NCBI GenBank assembly: GCA_963815665.1
Contig: CAWFHN010000013.1
Coordinates: 558,001-622,000 of the forward strand
Length of the DNA: 64,000 nucleotides
Origin: DASUPK01 sp963815665
Lineage (GTDB): Bacteria; Actinomycetota; Thermoleophilia; Solirubrobacterales; 70-9
Reading direction: 5' to 3'
The position numbers and the translations under genes are program-made. The notes under the pieces were generated by a model. That model had not been told where the DNA came from. It searched no databases and saw only the letters and a program-made list of their open reading frames with translations. Positions 16,751 through 25,200 of the stretch are shown in pieces. Numbering within the stretch: the stretch's first letter is position 1; each line of letters opens with the position of its first letter.

Positions 16751-17272
16751 CTAGATCTTCTTGACCTGGTCGTAGTTGACCTCGACGGGCGTCTCGCGCC
16801 CGAAGATGGAGACCAGCACCTTGAGCTTGGCGGCGTCCTCGTTGATCTCGGCGATCTCGCCGGAGAAGTCGGCGAGCGGGCCCGAGATGACCTTGACGGA
16901 CTCGCCGATCGAGAACTGCGCGCGGGTCCGTGGGCGCTCGGCCGTCTCCCGGTGGAGCAGGCGATCGACCTCGACCTTCGAGAGCGGGATCGGCTTGTTG
17001 CGCGAGCCGACGAAGCCGGTGACACCGGGGGTGTTCTTGACGAGACCCCAGGCGTCGTCGGTCATCTCCATGTTGACCAGCACGTAGCCGGGCATCGTGC
17101 GCTTCTCGGCCGTCACCTTCTGGCCGTCCTTCATCTCCGAGATCTGCTCGGTCGGGACGACGACCTGGCGCACGTTGCGCTCCTGGCCCATCGTGTGGAC
17201 CCGGTGCTCGAGGTTCTGCTTGACCTTGTTCTCGTGCCCTGAGTAGGTGTTGATCACATACCAGCGAAACAT
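16751..17272 (-). CDS. nusG: Transcription termination/antitermination factor NusG
   Basis: NusG binds RNA polymerase beta', modulates pausing and termination, and links transcription to the ribosome. The 173-residue protein has the NGN domain (MFRWYVINTYSGHENKV at the start, then the PGYVLVNMEM segment) and a C-terminal KOW domain beginning about residue 118 with GESVKVISGPLADFSG. The ATG at 17272 follows AAAGGAG with seven bases spacing. It lies between secE and rplK in the canonical order. Identity is certain. Confidence 0.98.
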   Translation of the reverse strand: MFRWYVINTYSGHENKVKQNLEHRVHTMGQERNVRQVVVPTEQISEMKDGQKVTAEKRTMPGYVLVNMEMTDDAWGLVKNTPGVTGFVGSRNKPIPLSKVEVDRLLHRETAERPRTRAQFSIGESVKVISGPLADFSGEIAEINEDAAKLKVLVSIFGRETPVEVNYDQVKKI

Positions 17273-17293
17273 CGTCAGTCTCCTTTGGTCCGC

Positions 17294-17947
17294 CTAGAGA
17301 AGCTGCTGGATGAACCAGTTGAAGGCGGCGTCGAGGGCGCCCAGATAAGCGGCCATGACCGCTACGAAGATGAATGTCACGGCCGAAGCCTGGACCAGGG
17401 TGTCCCGGTCCGGCCACTGCACGCGCTTGAGCTCGGCCCAGCAGGAAAGCAGGAACCCGAGAACGGGGCCGCGCCGCTTCTCGGCCTTCTCGGCCTGACC
17501 CTTCTGGAGCTCCTTGGCTCGGGCCTTGCGACGGTCCTCCTTCTCGCGCTGGCGGCGGTCACGCCGGCTCTCCTTCGGCTCGGTCGGAGCCTCACCGGTC
17601 GCGCCGTCCGGACGACCAACGTCCGCTCTGGAAGGGGCGGGGGGCGCAGCCTCGGTCTCTGGCTGCAAAGGGGCGGGAACGACCCCGGGCACCGGAGACC
17701 CGCGGCCCTCGACCTCGTCCCTTGCCTCTGGATCGATGGTGTGCTCGCCGTAGTCCTCGGTGTGGGCACCGGTCTCGATGATCGCCTCGGCCTCGGCGAC
17801 CTCGCCGGAGACTCCCTCGCGGGTCGCCTCCTGGGCGCGCTCCTCCTGCTCGCGCTCTGCGTCGCTGCGGCCTGGCTGCTGCCCGCGCTGCTCGGCCTGC
17901 TGGCGACGGCGGCGCTCGGCCTTTCGCTGTGCTCTGGTCTTGGCCAT
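17294..17947 (-). CDS. secE: Preprotein translocase subunit SecE with long N-terminal extension
   Basis: SecE clamps the SecY channel of the general secretion pathway. Only the last 60-65 residues of this 217-residue protein are the SecE domain: an amphipathic segment ending ELKRVQWPDRDTL, then one membrane helix (about residues 187-208). The first 150 residues are hydrophilic, alternating very basic stretches (1-25 and 125-155) and an acidic proline-rich centre, and are probably disordered. Typical single-helix SecE proteins are near 60-130 residues, so the extension is long. The ATG at 17947 has AGGGAG eight bases upstream. An internal start closer to the domain cannot be excluded. Position before nusG supports the identity. 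Confidence 0.93.
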   Translation of the reverse strand: MAKTRAQRKAERRRRQQAEQRGQQPGRSDAEREQEERAQEATREGVSGEVAEAEAIIETGAHTEDYGEHTIDPEARDEVEGRGSPVPGVVPAPLQPETEAAPPAPSRADVGRPDGATGEAPTEPKESRRDRRQREKEDRRKARAKELQKGQAEKAEKRRGPVLGFLLSCWAELKRVQWPDRDTLVQASAVTFIFVAVMAAYLGALDAAFNWFIQQLL

Positions 17948-17959
17948 CGGCGAGGCTCC

Positions 17960-18121
17960 CTAGCGGGTCTCTTTATGTGGGGTATGTCGCCCGCACCAAC
18001 GACAGAACTTCCGGATCTCGAGCCGGTCCGGCGAATTTCGCCGGGACTTGTTCGTCTCGTAGTTGCGGCGCTTGCACTCCTCACAGGCAAGCGTTACGCC
18101 GATTCGAACGTCAGAGGCCAT
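17960..18121 (-). CDS. rpmG: 50S ribosomal protein L33
   Basis: L33 is a small large-subunit protein near the E site. This 53-residue gene reads MASDVRIGVTLACEECKRRN and continues to a stop at 17960. It keeps four zinc-ligand cysteines in two CxxC pairs, Cys13/Cys16 and Cys40/Cys43, the zinc-binding type of L33. It lies 12 bases upstream of secE, the standard rpmG-secE-nusG order in actinobacteria. Its ATG is at 18121. No convincing ribosome binding site or promoter hexamers were found directly upstream. Identity is secure from sequence and context. Confidence 0.95.
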   Translation of the reverse strand: MASDVRIGVTLACEECKRRNYETNKSRRNSPDRLEIRKFCRWCGRHTPHKETR

Positions 18122-18196
18122 CTATCTACTTCACTCTCTATTCGCTATGGCTTCGCAGACGCGGCGGCCACAAACAACGCCGCCGGGTTACGACAG

Positions 18197-18225
18197 AAAA
18201 AAACCCCCGGCCCCAGGCCCGAGGT
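18197..18225 (-). terminator. Intrinsic terminator after the secreted-protein genes
   Basis: On the minus strand, CCTCGGGCC can fold against CCGGGGG with one bulge and a G-U pair, followed by seven T. It lies 40 bases after the stop codon of the lipoprotein gene and 75 bases before rpmG. It should insulate the ribosomal operon from the secreted-protein genes upstream. Confidence 0.65.
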
Positions 18226-18264
18226 ACGCCAAAGAGAATAGCGACCGATTCGCCCATGGGTCCG

Positions 18265-18687
18265 CTACTGGGGCTGGCCGGCGAACCCGGCGGCGCGCTC
18301 GTAGAGCTTGTAGAGCTTGAAGCCGCGTGCGAACTGGTTCTTGCAGTAGTTGTCGAACAGGCCGTAGGCCTGCTTGTCGCTGAGGACCGAGCCCGTCCCG
18401 GACGGGTCGGAGGCGTTGTTGCCGACCACCGGGCCGCCGGCGAAGGCCTTGAGCTGCTGGATGGTGCCGAGCCGCTGGCTGGTGTCCGCCTGATTCCAGT
18501 CGTTGCAGTCGGCGAGGTTGATCGGCGCGCCGACGTTGGGGCCGACATCGATCTGGGGCTGGGTCCCGGAGCCGGAGCCGCAGCCGGCGATCAGCGCCAC
18601 ACCCGCCACGGCGAACGCGAGCGCCGCCGCGCGGCGACGTAGGCGGCGGATGGGACCGGTTATGGCTTGGGCGGGGTTGTGAACCAC
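18265..18687 (-). CDS. Secreted lipoprotein of unknown function
   Basis: The 140-residue protein has a lipoprotein signal: a basic n-region (RRLRRR), a hydrophobic core and the lipobox LIAGC, with Cys near residue 35, so it should be lipid-anchored outside the membrane. The mature part has two later cysteines and an amphipathic C-terminal region; I recognise no family. The chosen start is GTG at 18687, which overlaps the end of the beta-helix gene by 28 bases. No ATG is available in frame between there and the lipobox. The longer reading frame upstream is antisense-like filler. It is the last gene before a terminator. Confidence 0.7.
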   Translation of the reverse strand: MVHNPAQAITGPIRRLRRRAAALAFAVAGVALIAGCGSGSGTQPQIDVGPNVGAPINLADCNDWNQADTSQRLGTIQQLKAFAGGPVVGNNASDPSGTGSVLSDKQAYGLFDNYCKNQFARGFKLYKLYERAAGFAGQPQ

Positions 18688-20614
18688 GGGCAGCTCGCTG
18701 ACCCTTGGGGCACGGAGCTGCAGGTTAGAAGCTCGGTGGCCTGGCCATCCAGAGATCCCGTCAGCGGACTGTGCTTGCAGTCGGAGGGCAGGTTGTTGGG
18801 AGGCGCGCCGGTCGGCGATGGAACGCCGGTGACGCTGGCACCCGTGCCGTCCGAACCGGTATTGCTGTACCAGCAGTTGCCGCTGTTGTAGCTGGGGTCG
18901 TCGATGATCCCGCCCTGGTCCCACCAGAAGTCGACGCCGTTGGGATGCGAGCTGCCGTCGGGCGCCTGCCCCATCTTGTTGTCGTAGAACTGGTTGCGGT
19001 AGGAGGTCGCGGAGAAGTCGTGCGTGGTCCCGGCCTTCGGGTTGCAGCCGGTCACCTGGTAGTTCGAGTTCCCGCAGGCGAAGATGTCGGGCACGGCGAA
19101 GAGCATCGCGCCGCGCCGCCAGTTGTCCCAGAAGTTGTTGTTGCGAACCACGTTCGCGTTGCCGCCGGCGATCCACATCCCGGTGCCCACCGGCACCGGC
19201 TCGGTGGGCTCGACGTCGGAGCAGCCCTGGTTGGGCCCGTTGGGCCCGGGCTTCTCGCCGTCGGCGCACGGCCGCAGATAGGTGTTGAAGTTGTTGTTGA
19301 AGAAGTTGTTGTGCTCGAGCAGGTCCGAGTCCTGCGGGAAGCCGGGGTGTCCCGGAGCGGTGAACACGTCCGTGGAGAAACCCATGGAGTTGTCGTAGAA
19401 GTTGTTGTCGTGAACGTAGACCGCGTTGCCGTCGGTCCCGGAGTAGCCCAGCGTGTTGTGGTGCATGTCGCAGTAGCGGAGCTCGGTGCCGTAGCGGCGC
19501 TCACTCGGTGGCGCCCCCTCGCCGAGGTCGGCGCTGGCGCCGGGATAGAGGCCCGAGTCGCCGCTGCCCCAGGCGTCGCAGTTCTCGATCAGGGAGTGAT
19601 CCGCGACGAAGGTGAGCACGCCGTACTCGCCGGCGTATGGGACCTTGAACCGATTGAGGTGTGGAGCCGTCCGTCTCGATCACGTAGACGTCGTGCTCCC
19701 TGGCGTGGCGGACCTTGACGTTGTTGAGGACGAAGCCGTCGGCCCGGTCGGCCCTGATCCCGACATCCTTGACGGCGCCGATCGGCGCCTCATCGCCCGA
19801 CTGCGTGTTGCCGGCGTCGATGGTGACCGCGTCAGGTGAGGCGCCGGTGCCCTGGATCTGCAGGTTGCAGCGGATGCACTTGCCGGCATCCGGGATGTTG
19901 TGGCGGTCGATCGAAGGCGGCTGCGGGACCGGAATATTGGTCAGGGCCCGCCCGAGGACCGCGATCAGGTTCTGGTCGTTCGGGCACTTGAACTGGTAGG
20001 CGTAGGAGACCGCGCCGGCCTGGCTCTTGTCGTTGGTGATCTTCAGGCTGTCGCACGCCGGGTCATTGGTGGGCTTGGCACGCGACTTCGGCTCCGTGTA
20101 CAGGCCGGGCATGATCTCGACGCGGTCGTTGTTGTGAGCGTGGTTCACCGCGTCCTGGATGCTGTTGTAGCGGCAGCGCCTGAGCAGCTTGACGTTGAGG
20201 GTGCGCAGCTTCCGCGCCCGCTTCTTGCTGATCCGGATCGGCAACTGCGACGCGCGGACCTGGAAGCCGTTCTTGCGAGCGCTCTTCACGTCCTTGTCGA
20301 GGGCGACGATCGACTTGTTCTTCGAGAGCTGCTTGGCGCTGGCGTGCTTGCGCGCCTTCTTACCCGGGACCTGCTGGCAGACGACCAGCGTGCGGCCCGC
20401 CAGCTTCTTGTTGAGGGAGCTGAAGATCTTGCGGACTGGCGGGACCTTTCCTCCGGCTGCCGGCTTGACCTGCGTTGTCAGGCGCGGGATTCGGCCAGTA
20501 CGAAGCGCGTTCGATGTGAGCGAAGGCCAGGGCGGGAACGAGCACCGCGACGGCCGCGATTGCGATCGCGACGATCAGTGTCCCGCGGCGATGTATGGCC
20601 CTCCTGGCTTCCAT
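18660..20614 (-). pseudogene. Secreted right-handed beta-helix protein, split by two frameshifts
   Basis: Three reading-frame pieces join into one gene of about 650 codons. Piece one (from ATG 20614) has a signal peptide followed by ERASYWPNPAPD. After a shift near 20475-20480, apparently loss of two bases in a CACA-like run, piece two continues in the frame containing SIQDAVNHAHNNDRVEIMPG. After a second shift near 19656-19664, apparently one extra base, piece three contains the Asn-rich beta-helix repeats such as HDNNFYDNSMGF and RNNNFWDNW. Such folds are typical of pectate-lyase-like or NosD-like surface proteins, but the function here is unknown. Intact sequence on both sides of each shift suggests very recent lesions or sequence errors. 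Confidence 0.85.
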
Positions 20615-20672
20615 TCAATCCCTTTCTCGCCGAGATCTAATCAGACGGCGGCGACTTGCGTTTACTCGGCCC

Positions 20673-22291
20673 CTACGAAACCTGCTGCGGAGCGGTCGAG
20701 CCGCTCGGCAGCACGAACTTCGCCATGCTCGATGCCTGGCCCCCGTCCCTGCTCTGAATCTGGACCTTCTTGAACTCACAGGCCACCTGGGTTGGGGTGA
20801 CCTCGAGGACGGAATAGCCCCGGTTGTCGAGATCCAAGTAGCTGATGTGGTGGTCCAGGGCGCCGACCAACGCCTTGATCGTGCCCGAGGGGATACCCGT
20901 TGCCTCAGGCAGTCCCTGCGAGTTCGTGGAACCGCCGACGAACTCCCCGCAGACCGGCGTCCCCGTGTCGCTTCCATCCGTGGTGGCCGTGCCGGTGAAG
21001 AAGTTATGGATGTCCCCGGTGAGAGGCACGAGGTTCGTGACCCGTTCGCCAGCACGAACTCGAGCAGCTCCTTGCGCTCGGCGGCGTAGCCGTCCCATTG
21101 ATCGTTGTTGGCGCCGTTCTGCGGCCCGCTCTGGAATCCCATCAGCATCACCTCGTTGGCCCACAGCTTCCACGTCTGGGGGGACCCCGCGAGCGTCTGC
21201 TTGAACCATGCCTTCTGCTTCGCGCCGAGCATCGTCCGATTCGGGTTCTGCTGGTCAGGACAGTCGACCAGCTGCCCGTCGTCGCACGGCTGCTGGTCCC
21301 GGTACTGGCGCTCGTCCGTGAGGATCAGGTCGACGAGCTTGCCGATCCGGACGTGCTCGTAGATCCGGTCCCGGTCGCCGTCGAAGCGCAGCCTCGGCAT
21401 GTAGTTGAAATAGGCCCGATAGGCGTTTGTGCGCCGCTCCTGGATCGGGATGCGCCGCGGGAGGCCGTTGTTCGTCAATCCCGGCTGATCGTGGGAGCTC
21501 GCCAGGCCATCGGCGTAGTTGTCCTCCACCTCGTGGTCATCCCAGACGGACACGAAGTTGTGGGCGGCGTGCATAGCCTGGAGGTCAGGGTCGCTCTTGT
21601 AGAGGTTGTACTTCTGCCTGTACTCGGGCAGGAACTCGACGTTGCCGTCGTGGTTGAACCCCGACGTGTCCTTGCGGAAGCCGTCGTAGTAGTGGGACTC
21701 GTAGATGTAGTCGCCGAGGTGGAGGACGAGGTCGACGTCCTCCTTGGCGATCGCGGCGTGGGCGTTGTAGAAGCCCGCCTCAAAGCTCTGGCAGGAGAGG
21801 AACGCGATTCGCAGCGGCGCGCTGGAATCGTGCGGCGGCGCGGTGCGGAAGCGGCCGACGGGCGAGCCCTTGTCCTTGGTGTGGAACCGGTAGAAGTATT
21901 CGTGTGCCGGCTGGAGGCCGCGAACCCGGGTCCGCGCCGTCAGGTCGCGCTCCTTGCGGGCCGTGACGGTCTTCTCCAGGACGACGTTCTTGAAGTGCCG
22001 GTCCTTCGCCACCTGGAGCTTCAGCCGCGCGGTGTGCCCGTGCCCGCCCAGCTTCGTCCACAGGATCGTGCCCTTCGGGTAGGGGAAGCCCGAGGCGACG
22101 CCGAGGGGGAAGGTGCCGGACTTCGCGATCGGTATGCGGCGCTTGCGGGCGATCGCGGCGTAGTTCGGCAACGCCGTCGCGGCCGCACCCGTCGCCAGCC
22201 CGGCGATCAGGAACTGACGCCGGCCCAGACGCGGCTCGGTCTCAAGTGAGTCCAGGTCGAAGCTGGTGTCCTCAAACTCCTGCAGGTCCAT
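20673..22291 (-). CDS. phoD: PhoD-type alkaline phosphatase/phosphodiesterase, with one frameshift
   Basis: This is a PhoD-family calcium/iron-dependent phosphatase exported by the Tat route. Residues 24-30 carry the twin-arginine signal RRQFLIAG followed by a hydrophobic stretch. A PhoD N-terminal beta domain follows, then the metallophosphatase core with LHLGDYIYE and WDDHEVEDNY. At the GGG of the minus strand (plus CCC, 21041-21043) one base seems to be missing. The frame given by a fourth G continues as VTNLVPLTGDIHNFF and ends at 20673, giving a normal length of about 540 residues. Without correction the unshifted frame runs to 20615 as low-complexity Arg/Ser sequence. The beta-helix gene follows 58 bases downstream. 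Confidence 0.9.
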
Positions 22292-22484
22292 CCGCTGCTC
22301 TCCTCCCGCTCTCCGCTCGTGGGCCGTACTAAATCAGTCCAGGCCCCTCGGGGAGCACCGACTTTTCCGCGACTTTCAAACCCCGGTCCGATCCGATCGG
22401 AGCGCTGTCGGCAACCCCACTAGATAGATTGCCGCCCACGCACCGGGACTGGCGCGCTGGAGAAGGAGGAGGAGAGGGACGGAC

Positions 22485-25103
22485 TTGAAGCGGACGGACT
22501 CGCTGAGAGGATCTGCAACGCCTGCACTCATCGGCCTCGCGCTGATCTTGCTGGCCGGACTGCTCGTGGTGACCGTTGCGCAGGGCAAGCGCGGCCATCA
22601 CCACTCCACCCGGGCGAAGGTGCTGAGCGGCCAGCAGCACCAGATCCTCGACAGCGGTCGCATCAAGGTAAGGCTGCGCGGGACGGCGAAGAAGCGCTTC
22701 CGCGTTGACGGCTTCACGGGCCTCCGCGATCGCGGGCGTCTGACGAAGGCGTCCAAGACGGGGCAAGCCGGCAAGCTTCCCCTCAAGCTCACCAAAGGTG
22801 GGCGGCAGTTGCTGAGCGGATGCGACGTCGATTACCTCAAGGTCGTGAACGCCAAGGCCAAGCGCAAGAAGAAGAGGCGGCACAAGAAGAAGGGACACCC
22901 GCGCGCGTCGACTCCGTTGCAACGCGATCTCGCGGCCTGCAACGGCAACGACCTGGGGATCGACACCTCGAACGCGGACCGGTGCGACTTCATGGATCCC
23001 TCGGCCTGCCTGCAGCCCTGGCCCAACGACTACTTCACGGTGGCCGACCCGAACACGGCCACCGGGCGCAGGCTCAACCTGAACGTCGAATCGATGCCGG
23101 CCAACAAGGACGGCGTCCACGCCGACCCGACCGATATCAACAGGGCTGACGGCTTCAGCCCCGGCAACCTGATCACGGTCAAGATCCAGCAGGTCGAGAC
23201 GAAGGCGGCGTTCGACAACACCGGCTTCGTGCCGATCACCGATCTGCACCGGTACTCGGATGCGAATCAGCCGGTGGTGGTGATCGACGCGGCCACCGGG
23301 CAGCGGCAGCCGGTCTTCGCCGAGCTCGACCCCAACCCGAATCTCAACCAGCCGGGTGACACCAAGGACGTCAACCTGATCGTCCGGCCGACCCGGAACT
23401 TCATCGAGGGCCACCGCTACATCGTGGCGCTGCGGAACCTGCGTGACGCGCAGGACAACCCGGTGGATGCGCCGCCCGGGTTCCGCGTCTACCGAGACAA
23501 CGTGATGACGCAGGACCCGGCGATCGAGAACCGCCGTCCCCATATGGAGGGCCTGATCTCAAGCCTCCAGGGCGATGGGATCCAGCGGTCCAGCCTGTAC
23601 CTGGCCTGGGACTTCACGGTCGCGAGCGAGCACAGCCTGGCCGGACGGGCGCTGGCGATCCGTGACAACGCGCTGCATCAGCTGGGCGACGACACCCCCG
23701 GCGACAGCTCCATCGACGGCAGCGCGCCGACCTTCCACGTCACGAGCATGCTCAACAGCGGTGACCCCGGCCTCCCGGCAAACACCTACCGCCAGATCGA
23801 CGGGGAGCTCACGAACATCCCCTGTTACCTGAACAACGGGAACTGCCACCCGGGCGGGACGTTCAACTTCAAGTCGAACGGGGACGTCAACGCGACCCCG
23901 ACCGGAACGGCGGACGACCCGGATACGGGCACGACCGGCGTGAAGTTCGAGTGCCTGATCCCGAATTCGGCGGTCAGCGGGACGGACGTCATTCCGACCC
24001 AGAACGGGATCTTCGGACACGGGCTGCTCGGCGACTTCACCCAGGTCTCGGACATGATCAAGTTCTCCAACAGCGAGGCCAACGTCAGCAACACGAGCTG
24101 GTGCGCGACCAACTGGGCCGGCTTCTCGAGCGACGACCTCGGGAACGTGATCGGGGTACTGGCGGACGTCTCGAAGTTCCCACAGCTCTCCGACAGGATG
24201 ATCCAGGGGTTCGTGAACATGATCTACCTCGGCCGGGCGATGGCGATGCCGGGCGGCTTCGACACCGATGCCGCCTTCCAGCTCGATCCGGACGGCGCCG
24301 GAGGCAACGACCCGGTGCCGGCGCTCCAATCCGGCAACCTCAACTGGGAGGGCATCAGCCAGGGCGCGATCATGGGCGGAGCGCTGACCGCGCTGGAGCC
24401 CGATCTCACCCAGTCGGTCCTGGACGTGACCGGAATGAACTACTCGGAGCTGCTGCGCCGGAGCTCGGACTCCGGCCAGTACCTGGACACGCCCGGGCTC
24501 GGCCTCTGGGCCCACTACCCGCACCTGCAGCAGCGGCCGCTGGTCCTCTCCATCATGCAGCTGCTCTGGGACCGGGGCGAGGCCAATGGCTATGCGCAGC
24601 ACATGACGGGCGATCCGCTGCCCGATACGCCGGCGCACCACGTGCTGTTGCAGATGGCCTACGGCGATCATCAGGTCTCGAACCTGGCCGGCGAGACCGA
24701 GGCGCGGACGATCGGGGCGCGGGTGGAGACTCCGGCGCTCGATCCGGGCCGGCACTGGGAATCGAATCCGTTCCTCGAGATCCCGTCGATCTCGAGCTAT
24801 CCGTACAGCGGCTCGGCGGCGATGGTCTATTACGACGGCGGGCCGCTCGGGTTCGACGGCGAGCTGGACTGCACGGACGAGAACGACGACCCGCAGCACG
24901 GGACGGCTCCCGCGCCGACGGTCGAGCTGCCACCGAATCCGGCCAGCGTCTACGGGTGCGATCCGCACCAATATCCGCGGCGCTCGGTGGATGGCGTGAC
25001 CCAGGCGGCGAGCTGGCTCCAACCGAGCGGGTTCATCGACCAGTGCGTCGACCCGGGCCCGGTGGCGCGGCCCTGCTATTCGAACGGATATACCGGGCCG
25101 TAG
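22485..25103 (+). CDS. Large secreted alpha/beta-hydrolase, lipase/esterase-like
   Basis: The 872-residue protein starts with a hydrophobic export or anchor helix (about 14-34). A very basic linker follows (about 125-140), then a long region with CLQPWPNDYF and NRADGFSPGNLI, resembling the N-terminal part of bacterial extracellular (virulence-factor type) lipases. A C-terminal hydrolase domain follows, with the nucleophile elbow G-I-S-Q-G at Ser625 and a candidate catalytic His729 in YGDHQVSN. It probably hydrolyses an ester outside the cell; the substrate is unknown. The start is TTG at 22485 behind AAGGAGGAGGAG. It is divergent from phoD, with a 193-base spacer. Confidence 0.75.
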   Translation: MKRTDSLRGSATPALIGLALILLAGLLVVTVAQGKRGHHHSTRAKVLSGQQHQILDSGRIKVRLRGTAKKRFRVDGFTGLRDRGRLTKASKTGQAGKLPLKLTKGGRQLLSGCDVDYLKVVNAKAKRKKKRRHKKKGHPRASTPLQRDLAACNGNDLGIDTSNADRCDFMDPSACLQPWPNDYFTVADPNTATGRRLNLNVESMPANKDGVHADPTDINRADGFSPGNLITVKIQQVETKAAFDNTGFVPITDLHRYSDANQPVVVIDAATGQRQPVFAELDPNPNLNQPGDTKDVNLIVRPTRNFIEGHRYIVALRNLRDAQDNPVDAPPGFRVYRDNVMTQDPAIENRRPHMEGLISSLQGDGIQRSSLYLAWDFTVASEHSLAGRALAIRDNALHQLGDDTPGDSSIDGSAPTFHVTSMLNSGDPGLPANTYRQIDGELTNIPCYLNNGNCHPGGTFNFKSNGDVNATPTGTADDPDTGTTGVKFECLIPNSAVSGTDVIPTQNGIFGHGLLGDFTQVSDMIKFSNSEANVSNTSWCATNWAGFSSDDLGNVIGVLADVSKFPQLSDRMIQGFVNMIYLGRAMAMPGGFDTDAAFQLDPDGAGGNDPVPALQSGNLNWEGISQGAIMGGALTALEPDLTQSVLDVTGMNYSELLRRSSDSGQYLDTPGLGLWAHYPHLQQRPLVLSIMQLLWDRGEANGYAQHMTGDPLPDTPAHHVLLQMAYGDHQVSNLAGETEARTIGARVETPALDPGRHWESNPFLEIPSISSYPYSGSAAMVYYDGGPLGFDGELDCTDENDDPQHGTAPAPTVELPPNPASVYGCDPHQYPRRSVDGVTQAASWLQPSGFIDQCVDPGPVARPCYSNGYTGP

Positions 25104-25179
25104 CGGCCACCAGGCCGCTCCATTCGGAGCGGAGGGCGAAGCCCGAAGCGACTTATGTGGGGCGGCCGCTTGTGGCCGC
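25103..25179 (+). repeat. Dispersed structured repeat, copy A
   Basis: This 77-base element has outer arms GCGGCCAC (25103-25110) and GTGGCCGC (25172-25179), inner arms GGCCGC and GCGGCC, and a central hairpin GGGC-gaa-GCCC (25134-25144). It matches 61813-61890 on the opposite strand at most positions, and the outer arms differ by paired changes. It sits between the convergent hydrolase and acyl-CoA dehydrogenase genes. Confidence 0.8.
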
Positions 25180-25200
25180 GATCTGATGGCGAAGCCGTCC

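Noticed and set aside
18265..19269. A single 334-codon minus-strand gene including the lipoprotein.
   Set aside because: The first 194 codons are out-of-frame translation of the beta-helix gene. Only the last 140 codons have a signal peptide and lipobox.
22329..23543. A 404-codon minus-strand frame opposite the hydrolase gene.
   Set aside because: It is antisense to a gene with an export helix and a GxSxG motif, and has no domain signature of its own.
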